From NCBI RefSeq assembly GCF_002211305.1, contig NZ_LOKW01000023.1, forward strand, positions 248,001-312,000: a stretch of 64,000 nt of DNA, given 5' to 3'. The number at the start of each line of letters is the position of its first letter. Positions within the stretch are counted from its first letter, which is position 1. The notes below the pieces were generated by a model that was not told where the DNA came from, ran no database searches, and saw nothing but the letters and a program-made list of their open reading frames with translations. The position numbers and the translations under genes are program-made. Below, piece by piece: positions 43,501 through 52,105 of this stretch. Source of the DNA: Rhizobium sp. R634 (GTDB taxonomy: Bacteria > Pseudomonadota > Alphaproteobacteria > Rhizobiales > Rhizobiaceae).

Positions 43501-44604
43501 ATCGCCCTTCTGTGACAGGCCTGCGGCAAACCAAGCGTACAATCCCCTTAGCTCACTCGGCGCCTTTCGATCGTTGCCTGTGATGAGCGCGGCAGCACGA
43601 CCAAGAGGAAATGGAAGGCTGCCTGAGGAACCAGAAACCGCCCCAGCAAGATAACGGCCGGCAAGAAATTCGGCGACGGTTCTGTGGGAGGGTTCGAAAC
43701 TTTGCCCTTCACCACGAAAAATGGCCGTATCCAATGCGAACGCCGCGCGGGCTCTATCGACTCCGATTGCATCGACGGTGACATAGCCTTCGGCTTGCAC
43801 TCCAGTGGCAAGCGCGTTTGAACGCCAGATCCTGCGGGCGCCGGTCGCCAAAAGGTAAAAGCACAGTCGCTCGGCGTCAGCGATGATCTCCTCGACGCCT
43901 GGGCGGGGATCTAGGACGCGCTGAGGATCGTGTTCGTGCGCGAGAGCATCGATGGCTCGCTCGAACAGCTCAAACCTCGTTGCTGGCCAGACACCATCCC
44001 TGCGCACAACAGAATGAAGAAGGCTGAGGCTAAGAGGATTTTCGAGGGATGCTATTGCTCCCCTGCCGCGCGTGTCGGCTATGAATTTTTCGGGGTCAGG
44101 CTCTCCCAATCCGGCAAGGACAGCTTCCGCCTCTTCGTCGTCCAGAGGAAGAAGATGAGCGACAATGATTGGCTGGTTGTTCGCCGCCCGTCGCATTTGC
44201 TGGAGATCACCTGCGGCCCTCCAGTCCTCGGCCCGGCAGGTAAGCCGCCAACGCCCGACTGTACTGTTGGAAATCGCCGTGGCGAGCTGAAGTAACTTGT
44301 CCTTGCCGCCATCTCCCGCTCGATACTCATCGAGAGCATCGAGATACGCCGTCTGCGAACTGCTAAGAGCGACGCCGTTCATGACCTCTCGGCATGTTAC
44401 GACCTCGCCGCCTTCCTGCATTGCTTCATGCTGAAGTGCTGTCGATTTTCCGACCCCGGGCTCCCCAAGCAAGACCACATATGGTCTGTCTCGTAATTCG
44501 CTAAGATGAAATTCAACGGTTTCGCTCTCGAGGCGAATGTTAACCCGTCGGTCGAGTGGCACAATGGTCATGACATCAAAGGTAGAGTTGATCGTTGCCC
44601 GCAA
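40516..44604 (-). CDS. large STAND/NACHT-like NTPase with C-terminal PD-(D/E)xK-like motif
   Basis: A 1362-residue protein. The N-terminal P-loop VVLLGEPGVGKSTALQHEAM (about residues 43-62) is followed by a likely Walker B (TAYLDALDEYRAG) and a sensor-like arginine region, as in NACHT/STAND ATPases. A very long helical-repeat region fills residues 300-1150. Near the C-terminus STRADVLLLTHAGKNLPIEA continues into KRHYNSELW, giving the D-(x)n-E-x-K pattern of restriction-endonuclease-fold domains. A basic Lys/Arg tail ends the protein. This layout (sensor repeats plus nuclease on a STAND ATPase) is that of antiviral Avs/bNACHT proteins, although the nuclease is C-terminal here. A TTG start at 44604 with AGGA upstream is used. 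ATG 44571 is the alternative. Confidence 0.75.
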   Translation of the reverse strand: MRATINSTFDVMTIVPLDRRVNIRLESETVEFHLSELRDRPYVVLLGEPGVGKSTALQHEAMQEGGEVVTCREVMNGVALSSSQTAYLDALDEYRAGDGGKDKLLQLATAISNSTVGRWRLTCRAEDWRAAGDLQQMRRAANNQPIIVAHLLPLDDEEAEAVLAGLGEPDPEKFIADTRGRGAIASLENPLSLSLLHSVVRRDGVWPATRFELFERAIDALAHEHDPQRVLDPRPGVEEIIADAERLCFYLLATGARRIWRSNALATGVQAEGYVTVDAIGVDRARAAFALDTAIFRGEGQSFEPSHRTVAEFLAGRYLAGAVSGSSGSLPFPLGRAAALITGNDRKAPSELRGLYAWFAAGLSQKGDETGAIRLIERDAATVLAYGDAAAFKAAGRKAILNNLDRDDPYFLSSRDGATVLGGLASDDLVDEFIAILDSDAQSHLKLTVLEALGDGLPLVGMQVKLHEISIAPTRPHWQRLRTSEAWIKGQTDPTAARRQLFREIAATPVNYDQVSLRANLLSGIKPEQLQLEEIRGLLSDLDRLPPVPPGESEDSGALLSLMMGLMKSPRSDLFDQPMIGESDDHRGHKVEVRHFLQQTLSSAIASNLDIDARTLWSWIRNTREYEWERIDDDLSKSINAWIGRDTNQRELDLFTVLMESGEEGEGAWMATNHFITIARRLPSDTLIENLINLAESTPEGPYRRRLLEVAAYAVRTETHWPIWEKRIVETLEKEGGFGDFITSLRTDPNRDWKEKEAKRQAKELADNEEARAHNIADMTPKMNAIAAGRESELGVLRWASQHYRNAVIRKKEDPLAKIEKYTNNRIKSAIAEGFVQFAIHADIKLTSSDLGKAEAENRAFHNEYVVAAGIHQAILAGRDEEISECPPVTAIVALRQNYFSGDEKPSLANWAMGHLARDAAVGKHEILNYWNAALDAGDSDLDAIHYLSQSNEHELVSEVLKALLKERPNLPPAALRQALSASAQFLTRDEILELVANALGGTLDAEATGLWSFIDLALDPVRFAIGHSREAVGAALLAPNGDLVEKYNQLSLDLDQLDYLRIAALGGDQPAEERDWANPDSSSRIVRAAINRLSASSRADAGKLLKALIPGVDPSWSPVLSHAAAEHASMLRDSMFVAPTASQLKAALSGGPPANPADLAAVVMEEIERYRASLRTGSEMPWKRYWNTDHTGAATKPQIENEDRDRLLELLRSRLERYGVAASLPEARRAESTRADVLLLTHAGKNLPIEAKRHYNSELWSAPIEQLTGYAADEGAFGYGIYLVFWFGSEYRVPARRDRKEAPATAEELQAMLVDDLPSESEGKISVIVLDVARPNAGEKRKRAPTRKKATVKTAPKSTKE

Positions 44605-45091
44605 TCAATTCCTAGATGAGATGCTCAACAATTTTATTGCGCGAGGCAGTGCCGCAGGCCTCAAGGATCAGGTCGGGATAATCGAGTGCAGCTCGGCTCG
44701 CTGCTGGCGTCAATTGAGTAGATCGACCTTGCGGCGCGCTACCGTTGGGTCAGTCGCGGACACCGGAGATCGCAGGCAATCGGCGCTCCTTCTCGCTCAG
44801 CCAACGTCGCTTGCGCCGCATACCGCCTCCGCGGACTTTGCGGCACATTTGCTACATTTGCGGGCGATGGCCACGGAAGCCATCTCGAATCGGAAGACGT
44901 TTCGACGGCGGCACTCAGACTAGCGCGGCAAAAATAGCACCCGATTTAAGGTCGGACCTCGCGATATTGTCACGCTTTCGACCTTCTGCTCTGTTCACAA
45001 CTTTTTGCTGCAATCTCTTCATTCGTACTTGGCAGCAAACGATTTGCAGTGTGCAACTACAGCGTAAAATTATTCCCGACACGGGGCGGCG
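44605..45091. other. 487-bp region without a supported gene
   Basis: The gap separates the divergent STAND gene and the nuclease operon and should contain both promoters. Frames crossing it lack recognisable protein sequence. I see no strong repeat or IS end. Confidence 0.45.
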
Positions 45092-45457
45092 ATGATCTCA
45101 GAAGACAAATACATTGAAATGCTGGCCGCGGCGCTACAGCGCGCGACCATTCCCGACGCCGATGTTCAGTGGAACGTCAAAGTTGGAACTCGGCAGTTCG
45201 ACGTACTGGCGACCATCGCCGCTGGAATGCATAAGATTCTAATTGGATATGAAGTCAAAAACAAAACGCGGCCGGTCGCGGTCGACGCGATCGATGCCTT
45301 CGTGACGAAAACCAGGGACGCTGGTGTAAACAAGGCGGTGTTCGTCAGTCGATCCGGTTTTCAAAGTGGCGCTATAACTGTGGCGGCCAAACATAATATC
45401 GATCTGTTCCAGATCGACCTCTTGCCTGACGGGCTTCCGGGCGTTTCGAAGACCTAG
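45092..45457 (+). CDS. restriction-endonuclease-fold protein, possibly an N-terminal fragment
   Basis: A 121-residue protein starting MISEDKYIEMLAAALQRATI. It has the PD-(D/E)xK core: QFDVLATIAAGMHKILIGYE (Asp then Glu) continuing VKNKTRPVAVDAIDAF, then VFVSRSGFQSGAITVAAKHN, which matches Mrr/type IV-like nuclease domains. It ends at a TAG, but the same frame stays open after that stop and continues as the next gene. It may be the N-terminal domain of a 359-residue protein interrupted by one nonsense codon. It is the first gene of a probable four-frame defence-like unit. Confidence 0.65.
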   Translation: MISEDKYIEMLAAALQRATIPDADVQWNVKVGTRQFDVLATIAAGMHKILIGYEVKNKTRPVAVDAIDAFVTKTRDAGVNKAVFVSRSGFQSGAITVAAKHNIDLFQIDLLPDGLPGVSKT

Positions 45458-45466
45458 GCTCATTTT

Positions 45467-46171
45467 GTGATAAGTCGCGGTGCAGCTCGCCCATTCGAAG
45501 GTTTGAAAGTATCCGTCGTCGACGAAAGCTACAGAACGAATGCGGTAGAGACTGTCCACATCATCTATGAAGATGGACGAGTGATCACTTTGCCCGACGA
45601 GCCATCGCAGATGAACTATCTGATCACGAAGAGCAAATTCAGATCAGGGCTATCGCTGAAAGATGTCATCGATCCTGTTGTCGATGAACTCGTCCCGCTT
45701 GGAACAGTCATCGATCGATCCATCTCTGTTCGTGATCATCTTATCCCCCCCGACGAGTATTTTCTAAATTCCGGCAAGACGATGGAAATCAAACTCGTCA
45801 TACGAGGGATCCAAGCAATGCTCTTGTCATCGAATGCCACCGTGGAACTGACGACCGCTAAGTCGAAGGTCCGATACTCTAATCTTACGACAGGTGAGAA
45901 TATCGAGGTCCCGGCTCATCAGTTGCCTGTGGGCGGTGACAGCTTTCGTGTCGGCGCCTTCTATTTCACTTATGAACCGTTGATATATTATTACTGCGAC
46001 CGGATCGACGGCGACATTGCCCAATTCTATCTTGTCGAGAGTTTCCAGTCCGGAGAACTCGTACAGGCCCTCTTCAAGCTATCGACGAACTATAGCCGCT
46101 TTTACATCGAGCTGACGGATCGAGACATCATCACGCGACTCGAAGCGCGCCTAAGGAAGCTGAAGCAATGA
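45467..46171 (+). CDS. hypothetical protein, likely C-terminal part of the preceding gene
   Basis: Begins at GTG 45467, nine bases after the preceding TAG and in the same reading frame. The 234-residue product (MISRGAARPFEGLKVSVVDE at its start) is beta-rich in the middle (YSNLTTGENIEVPAHQLPVG; GAFYFTYEPLIYYYCDRIDG) and ends in a basic helix (ITRLEARLRKLKQ). No independent ribosome binding site is obvious, which supports an originally single gene with the nuclease domain upstream. No family recognised. Confidence 0.55.
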   Translation: MISRGAARPFEGLKVSVVDESYRTNAVETVHIIYEDGRVITLPDEPSQMNYLITKSKFRSGLSLKDVIDPVVDELVPLGTVIDRSISVRDHLIPPDEYFLNSGKTMEIKLVIRGIQAMLLSSNATVELTTAKSKVRYSNLTTGENIEVPAHQLPVGGDSFRVGAFYFTYEPLIYYYCDRIDGDIAQFYLVESFQSGELVQALFKLSTNYSRFYIELTDRDIITRLEARLRKLKQ

Positions 46172-46260
46172 GGGTGGGAAGCATATCCCCTGCAACTGCG
46201 CCCTGTTCAATCGGCGCGCTCGCCGCTCCATTTCCGCAAGCACCATGGGGCATGTAGTCG

Positions 46261-47895
46261 ATGTATCCCAATGAAACTTCAGCCCCTCTGCCAAATATCG
46301 ATTCCTTGAGGAAGGCCACCGCCCATGGTGTACTCGGCTTTTTTCGCCGAGCCGAGGTCATCGAAATCCTAGCCTTCAAAAAGGGCAATGCTCAGCCTAT
46401 CAACGTCTTCACCTTGGTTGCCATCGATGAAGAGGAACCAACGAAGACGAACACGAGCCCACAGTTTCTCAATGAAAAGCGACTGTCGCTTCCCGGCCTC
46501 AGTGGTATTACGTTCGGGGTATGCCGCTATGAGCGAACGATAGAGCATCTCCTTCAGGCCATAGAGCGCCTCACGCGCGACCACATCTGGGACTTGTCGG
46601 GCAAGGCGGTGCTTCAGGAGGCCTCGACAGCCCAGCCGCCGATTTTTGTGTCGCCGAATTCGTTCCAAGAGATTCCCATCAATTCAATCCTGAAGAACAA
46701 TTTCTGGAACGGGAGCCACGTCTTCGAATGGGCGGATGCAGAGAAACGCCTGATCTCTCATTTGCTGACCGAACCCCAACGCCTGCAGATGCTGTCGGAA
46801 GCGATCACGGAATATCTCCCTATACGGTTGGCGACTTTGTCGGACCGGATCGGGAATATTATCGTGCAGGTACCAGTGAATATTTTGATGACCCGTTTTT
46901 CCGGAGCTCAGCATGGTGACTTCGTTCTGGAAACAGGATGGCATCCCCGGGCGAAAGCGCGTCCTTTACGCACGACGATCGAACTTGAGTTCGACAACCT
47001 GATCACCGGCTACTGCTCCGCTGTCGTTTTGAACGAACGCACGGAGCTGTCGATGCCGCCAGGTTCCGGATCGCACCGCGCCACCCTTTGGGATGATGAG
47101 CACCAGTTGCTGCTCGCCGCAACGGGTCCAAGCGCCTTTGTTCGTAGCGTTCATTTGAACTTTCAGCCAATTGCTCCCGAGCCCCGTATCTTTTCGTTGC
47201 CTGATGGCAAAGGCGGCGACACGCCGCAGAGGGTGTCAATCCATACCTCTATCGAAAGCCTGGTGGGTGCGGTCGATTCCGATGAAAGAGGCGGCTGGAC
47301 AGAGGGGCGAATTTATAAAAGCGAAACCGCGCGCCAGGCAAAGGAACGTCAGTTTGTGCAATATCTTCCCGAGCCAGGACGACAGCGAGAAGAGCATGAT
47401 AGGGCTGTTGCCGACATCAGAAATCTGATTGTCAGATACGGAGAATCCGGAGCGTGGCTATGGGATCCGTACCTTAGTGCGCTCGACATCTTGGAGACAC
47501 TTTTCTTTTCGCCCCATCATGGAGCTGACCTTAGAGGCTTGAGCGCTCGCAAAACCGCTTGCGAGGACGACTGTGTCGTAGTCGAAGACGATTATATGTC
47601 GCGGCAACAAGCGCAGTTTGGCTCTTTCGCAGGGAATTTATACGGATTGAAGCTCGAATTTCGCGCCAGAAGTGGACCAGCCGGGTGGAATTTCCACGAT
47701 CGCTTCCTGATTTTTCCGCAAAAGAGAAAGGGCGCTCTGGCCTGGTCGCTCGGTACTTCGGTCAACAGCCTCGGCAAGGCGCATCACATCCTTCAGCGAG
47801 TCGACGATGGCCAGATCGTCATGGACGCCTTCGACGAGTTGTGGAGAGCGCTTAACGCTCCCGAACACCTTGTATGGAGAAGCACAGGTGCATAG
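46261..47895 (+). CDS. large protein with C-terminal phospholipase-D-like motif (VPA1262-like?)
   Basis: A 544-residue protein starting MYPNETSAPLPNIDSLRKAT. The first two thirds are unassigned, though the N-terminal part (GFFRRAEVIEILAFKKGNAQ) recalls proteins named VPA1262 from memory. The last 150 residues contain WNFHDRFLIFPQKRKGALAW followed by SLGTSVNSLGKAHHIL, the HDRF...G-(S/T)-x-N arrangement of degraded PLD-like phosphodiesterase/nuclease domains. It overlaps or abuts the next gene, so the two are co-translated. Its place after a nuclease-like gene in a defence-rich stretch suggests an antiphage operon. Confidence 0.55.
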   Translation: MYPNETSAPLPNIDSLRKATAHGVLGFFRRAEVIEILAFKKGNAQPINVFTLVAIDEEEPTKTNTSPQFLNEKRLSLPGLSGITFGVCRYERTIEHLLQAIERLTRDHIWDLSGKAVLQEASTAQPPIFVSPNSFQEIPINSILKNNFWNGSHVFEWADAEKRLISHLLTEPQRLQMLSEAITEYLPIRLATLSDRIGNIIVQVPVNILMTRFSGAQHGDFVLETGWHPRAKARPLRTTIELEFDNLITGYCSAVVLNERTELSMPPGSGSHRATLWDDEHQLLLAATGPSAFVRSVHLNFQPIAPEPRIFSLPDGKGGDTPQRVSIHTSIESLVGAVDSDERGGWTEGRIYKSETARQAKERQFVQYLPEPGRQREEHDRAVADIRNLIVRYGESGAWLWDPYLSALDILETLFFSPHHGADLRGLSARKTACEDDCVVVEDDYMSRQQAQFGSFAGNLYGLKLEFRARSGPAGWNFHDRFLIFPQKRKGALAWSLGTSVNSLGKAHHILQRVDDGQIVMDAFDELWRALNAPEHLVWRSTGA

Positions 47896-49373
47896 TGGTC
47901 ATTGATCAGATGTCTAAGGACGAGCTGGCGGACCTCCTTGCGAATCGTCGAGGGCGCGCGCCGACTGGGTTGTTGGCAGCACTCAGCGTCAAGGCGGATC
48001 CGCTGTCAGCTCTGGAGACCGTACGTTGGCAAGACGAGATCTGGCCCGCGGTTGTAGAGGACTTCGGGATACTCGCTGAGAGCCCTCCTCCTCGCATCTT
48101 CCATGGCGATGAGACAGCCAGACTGTGGGCCGAAAGCGTGTCGTGGTTGGTTGCGGGAATTGCCGCCTGGTCCAAGGCAGAAGATGAGCGACTTGTTATG
48201 CTATCGGCCCTCCTGATAACCGCCGACATTTGCGGCGGCCGACGAGGCCTTTGGGAGTTGCTGCCGGATGACTTCGCACCGTCTTCCGATTTTCTCGATA
48301 TAATCGAGAGATATGTCGCGCAACGAAAAATAGTGTTTGAGCCCCGCGGAAGCGCCGTGGCGCCGATATGGGAGCGAGAGTTCGTCGACGCCTTTCAGCA
48401 AGCTGACAGCGAGGGCGACTGGCCGAGAGTAGCAACGATGTGGCCCTCAATTGAACAGGCAACTTATCGTCAGGGCGGGTTGGTGAGCCCTCTGGCCTTC
48501 CTAACGCGATATGGCTTTGAGCGACTGGTTCAGGCAGTCAATGCAATCGAGCAGGTTGCGGCAACAATGGAGGTTATTGATGCGTTACCGCCACGGCGGC
48601 GGCTGTCTCTAGCGCTTGCCAGCCCGTCGAGTCGTTTACGATTCTGCGTAACCATGCGTAGCGTACGGGCGGACGCACGACGTGATGCAACCGCTTATTC
48701 TTTGGACGAGCTGACAGAGCTTCTCGTGAAGGTAGCTGCCAGAGGCGATGAATGGCGTAAATGGATGAAGGCTTTCAACGCCTACCCGTCTCGTTACCCC
48801 CACCTCCATAAAGCTCTCGGGAAAGCGCTTGCGATGTCGTCGCCCGAGGCAATGTTGATCTATCTGGAATCGGTTTCCCTGCAGCCAAGCCCCCTTACGA
48901 TGCGTGACGAAGGGCGGAGATGTGTCAGCGATTGTTTGCGTACCTTTGACGAATGTGCCTCCGAGTCCGATCGCGCATTAGCCTTGGCAAAGGCGTTTCA
49001 GCTTTGGAACGAATGGGGATTTGCATCACGGGATCCGTCTATTCATCTGACTGGCATCAACAGATCTGCCCTGGATTATGCCATCGTGCGGTATATCGAG
49101 GTTTGCATGGACGAAGAGCAACGCCAAGCAACCTTGTCAAATATCCGGCAAAACCTGTCGAAGGTGGATGTCCGATGGCATGCAAGCGATGTCGACTGCT
49201 ACAGTGAGTGGAATCGTTTGTTGTCTCGATTCCAGCCCTATGCTCATGCAATCTCCCGGCAAGAAGGACGAGATGACGCCCTAGCCGAGAAAATATACTA
49301 CCCGTTTGACCCAACACAATCACTGTATCACGTCATTCAGTTTCACATGACAGATCCCATTCGAAATCTCTGA
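47874..49373 (+). CDS. hypothetical helical protein, partner of the PLD-like protein
   Basis: A 499-residue soluble protein, nearly all alpha-helical (for example MSKDELADLLANRRGRAPTG and SLDELTELLVKVAARGDEWR), with no signal, membrane segment or known motif. Possible starts are ATG 47874 (22-base overlap with the upstream gene), GTG 47895 (TAGTG overlap) and ATG 47910. The overlap implies translational coupling with the PLD-like protein and hence a complex or toxin-inhibitor relationship. Family not recognised. Confidence 0.55.
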   Translation: MEKHRCIVVIDQMSKDELADLLANRRGRAPTGLLAALSVKADPLSALETVRWQDEIWPAVVEDFGILAESPPPRIFHGDETARLWAESVSWLVAGIAAWSKAEDERLVMLSALLITADICGGRRGLWELLPDDFAPSSDFLDIIERYVAQRKIVFEPRGSAVAPIWEREFVDAFQQADSEGDWPRVATMWPSIEQATYRQGGLVSPLAFLTRYGFERLVQAVNAIEQVAATMEVIDALPPRRRLSLALASPSSRLRFCVTMRSVRADARRDATAYSLDELTELLVKVAARGDEWRKWMKAFNAYPSRYPHLHKALGKALAMSSPEAMLIYLESVSLQPSPLTMRDEGRRCVSDCLRTFDECASESDRALALAKAFQLWNEWGFASRDPSIHLTGINRSALDYAIVRYIEVCMDEEQRQATLSNIRQNLSKVDVRWHASDVDCYSEWNRLLSRFQPYAHAISRQEGRDDALAEKIYYPFDPTQSLYHVIQFHMTDPIRNL

Positions 49374-49627
49374 TTCGGATCAAGGTTGATGCTTGTCTCA
49401 GTTATAAGCCCGATCGGCCCAGGATATCCTCCCGCTTTCAGATAATCGATACCGTTTGTTCTGGCGCGTATATTTAGGATCGACCGTGAGGCCGGTCTCT
49501 TCAAGCTCAGGATTCGTCATCGACGCGGTGAAGATAATTTGACGGGAACCCTAAGCGTTCTTCGAAGGCCGAGAGCGGCGCACTCCGACCGTGAATTCAT
49601 GAGGCCTTTGCCGCTGATAGGGTGCGA

Positions 49628-50800
49628 TCAGACCTCATCGCCATTTGTATTCAGAAGCGGTTTTCTAAACTTCTCGGGGAAAATGACAATCCGGTCGGCG
49701 GCCTTGGGCCACAGAACCCGCGCACTTCCCCACTGACTTGCCGTCGACAGTTCCGGATATCCATCAGAGAATGGATGACCGTGCTCCTTTGCCGGCTCGA
49801 AATAGATATGAGGATGGCTTGTGATATCGTCGCCAAGCTCATCAATCTCGACGATCGAAGAAAAGGGAACGACACCCCACACCTCAAACCACGCCTTGTT
49901 CTTTTCAGGGAGCGAGTGCCAGAAGGCAAAGAGTTCGGCACGATCGTCACCGGCTGCATCCGTTCCGCGCCAAGGATCAGCGTGGGTGCCGAGGCGGGCA
50001 TCATTTAAGGCGTTCGCCAAGTCCCAGTTTTTATCCTCGTCGCCGCGGTAAGCGAAATAACGTCGATGTAGACACTCCAGTCCTCGGAACGTCATCTTTG
50101 GCCGAGAATACACCCACCATGCATGGTCGTCGGAGCCGTCAGAGGCATAAGGATAGCTTTCGTCGGCAACATCCCGGAGAAGGATCTCGTACTTGTCCGT
50201 AATTGCCCGTTTGAGCTTGCGCTTAATCGTAGTTTGCGCGCGCAGGCGCGCTTGATCGGAGCGGCGTCGAATTGTCAGGGACAGGCCAAAATAGGCAAAA
50301 AGAAGATGATCGTTCTTTGGCTGAAAGAGTGCGTCCTCCAACTCCGCCTTTCCCCAAAGATAAAACTCACCAATGGAATTTTTGGCGCACCAGGATCGAA
50401 AAGCGTCTCGTGCCCGTTTCGAAAAATCTGAACAGGCGGCAAAGATCAGACCGTGTAACTGTGATCGTTCCACCGGAGGAATGGCGTCGAGATAGCTCAG
50501 GAGTTTGCCGGGACCGATCGCGCGCTCACGCTTGCATTGGACGAGCCAGATCCGATCGCCAGACTGTCGCAAGGCGATCTCTTCATCTTCATCGCTTGTC
50601 GCATCGGCGAGTGATCCGTCGGCAACTTCCCATCCCCTGGCATCGAAACCGTCGTCACCGCCAAGGCGTCCCGTGGGCTCCAGGGCGCGCCAAGCTCGGA
50701 AATCATAGAGCACCTGCCGCACCAGATCCTCGAAACGCTTAGGTTCGAGCGCCTCAAACTGCAGTGGATTGACCGTCCGTGTATACTTCGGTGAAACCAT
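49628..50800 (-). CDS. Mrr-like restriction endonuclease family protein
   Basis: A 390-residue protein. The N-terminal domain has the Mrr-type nuclease pattern: KRFEDLVRQVLYDFRAWRAL, then GGDDGFDARGWEVADG with the catalytic Asp, then IWLVQCKRERAIGPGKLLSY with the Gln-x-Lys of the EVK/QxK motif, then LIFAACSDFSKRARDAFRSW. The C-terminal 200 residues are unassigned and rich in Trp and Asp. Mrr-fold enzymes cut modified or foreign DNA. It stands alone on the minus strand next to the putative defence operon. Target specificity cannot be read from the sequence. Confidence 0.72.
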   Translation of the reverse strand: MVSPKYTRTVNPLQFEALEPKRFEDLVRQVLYDFRAWRALEPTGRLGGDDGFDARGWEVADGSLADATSDEDEEIALRQSGDRIWLVQCKRERAIGPGKLLSYLDAIPPVERSQLHGLIFAACSDFSKRARDAFRSWCAKNSIGEFYLWGKAELEDALFQPKNDHLLFAYFGLSLTIRRRSDQARLRAQTTIKRKLKRAITDKYEILLRDVADESYPYASDGSDDHAWWVYSRPKMTFRGLECLHRRYFAYRGDEDKNWDLANALNDARLGTHADPWRGTDAAGDDRAELFAFWHSLPEKNKAWFEVWGVVPFSSIVEIDELGDDITSHPHIYFEPAKEHGHPFSDGYPELSTASQWGSARVLWPKAADRIVIFPEKFRKPLLNTNGDEV

Positions 50801-50899
50801 CGTGCTTAAACCTCAAAATATTGAGCGACGGCGATACCCGTCGCGTAGGGTGGCACCAATTCGGCGGATTCAATACAGACCATCGAGTCCAAATATTGG

Positions 50900-52045
50900 C
50901 TAAACTATCCCCCATGCCCGAAACCTCCCCCTCCCCGTCATCTCCCTGAGGCCGAGCTCCAGAACGATCCGCCGCGCCGCCTGCGGCGTCACATCCAGCG
51001 TTTTCGCCACCATCCCGGCCGACACCAGCGGCTTTGACATTACCAGCTCGACCAGCTCCGGCAGTTTTGAAGACGTCCGGCGTCCGTCCAGCTTTCGCTC
51101 AAACATTGTTCGCGCCAGCGCCAACCGGTCGTGCTCTTTCATGCCGAGTTCGGCGGCCGCCAACAATCCATGGGCGATGGCGAGCAGCCGGGTTTCGCGA
51201 TCGCGATGCCGGCGCCGATCGACAGCAATAGTTTTCAGGCCGAGGTTGATGGCGGCGAGATGTGCGCCGCTGGTGATGCCGGCTTCTCGAAGGATCGAGG
51301 CGGCAAACAGCCGGCCGAGCCAAGGCGCGTGCTGCAGCACGGAGAGTTCGTTCCAAGCATCGAGGGCAACAATCGCCTGCAGCGCCGCCGGCAGATGTTC
51401 GGCCTGCCGCAGCACGCTGCGCCATTCGTCGAGCCGCCCATCCTCGTCCCAGTCGAGATCATAGATCATCGGGTCCTTCTCGGCTGCAGTGCGACCTCTG
51501 GCCCCGCCAGCCCGGGTTGCGTTCTCGATTGCGGCCGACGACCGGGCCAGCGTCGCATCGATGGCGGCATAGTCAATGTCGGGCAGATTTTCCTCGTCAT
51601 CACCATCCCCCTCTCCTTGCGCGTCGATGGTGACCACGGGCGTGGTAACACCGGCCAGCGCCACAGCTTCGGCGCCGCCCGCGCCAGTGTCCGACGTTTG
51701 TCGCAAAGTCCGGATACCGTCGGCTGAAAGAGCCCAGTCGGGCGACTGCCCGGAAATCCGTCGGCGGGTTCGCAGCACGTCGCGGGCGATGGTGAGCTCG
51801 TGGGTTGGGGTGCGGGTATCGCGAAAGGCGTCGTGGAGGACGAGGTCTTCGAGATGGACGAGTTCGCCGTCGATCCACAGCGAGGCGCAGGCATCGGCGA
51901 AATGCATCCTCTCGATCCAGCCAGCGCCGACGGGCGAACGGGCGATGCGCTCGTCGAGACGCGTCAACTCGAGGCCGGCTCGAAAAGCCGGGTCCATCAA
52001 GGTACTCATTGGTAATTTCGCGAGATCGTAAGTCATTGAAATCAT
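50900..52045 (-). CDS. RHE_PE00001 family protein (DUF1612 plus HTH)
   Basis: A 381-residue protein. The N-terminal domain (LTRLDERIARSPVGAGWIER, then FADACASLWIDGELVHLEDL) and the central helical domain (IVALDAWNELSVLQHAPWLG) match the DUF1612/RHE_PE00001 family of rhizobial plasmids. The C-terminus is a winged-helix-like segment (LVSAGMVAKTLDVTPQAARR). The relation of the N-terminal part to Fic-like helical domains is uncertain. It is divergent from a tyrosine recombinase across a region with three inverted repeats, so it may be a regulator of that pair. The role is unknown in the family. Confidence 0.72.
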   Translation of the reverse strand: MISMTYDLAKLPMSTLMDPAFRAGLELTRLDERIARSPVGAGWIERMHFADACASLWIDGELVHLEDLVLHDAFRDTRTPTHELTIARDVLRTRRRISGQSPDWALSADGIRTLRQTSDTGAGGAEAVALAGVTTPVVTIDAQGEGDGDDEENLPDIDYAAIDATLARSSAAIENATRAGGARGRTAAEKDPMIYDLDWDEDGRLDEWRSVLRQAEHLPAALQAIVALDAWNELSVLQHAPWLGRLFAASILREAGITSGAHLAAINLGLKTIAVDRRRHRDRETRLLAIAHGLLAAAELGMKEHDRLALARTMFERKLDGRRTSSKLPELVELVMSKPLVSAGMVAKTLDVTPQAARRIVLELGLREMTGRGRFRAWGIV

Positions 52046-52105
52046 GGTAAACGATTTGCTAAACGAACTCTATCTTAAAGTTAGTATTCCATAGTTGGCA
52101 TGACG

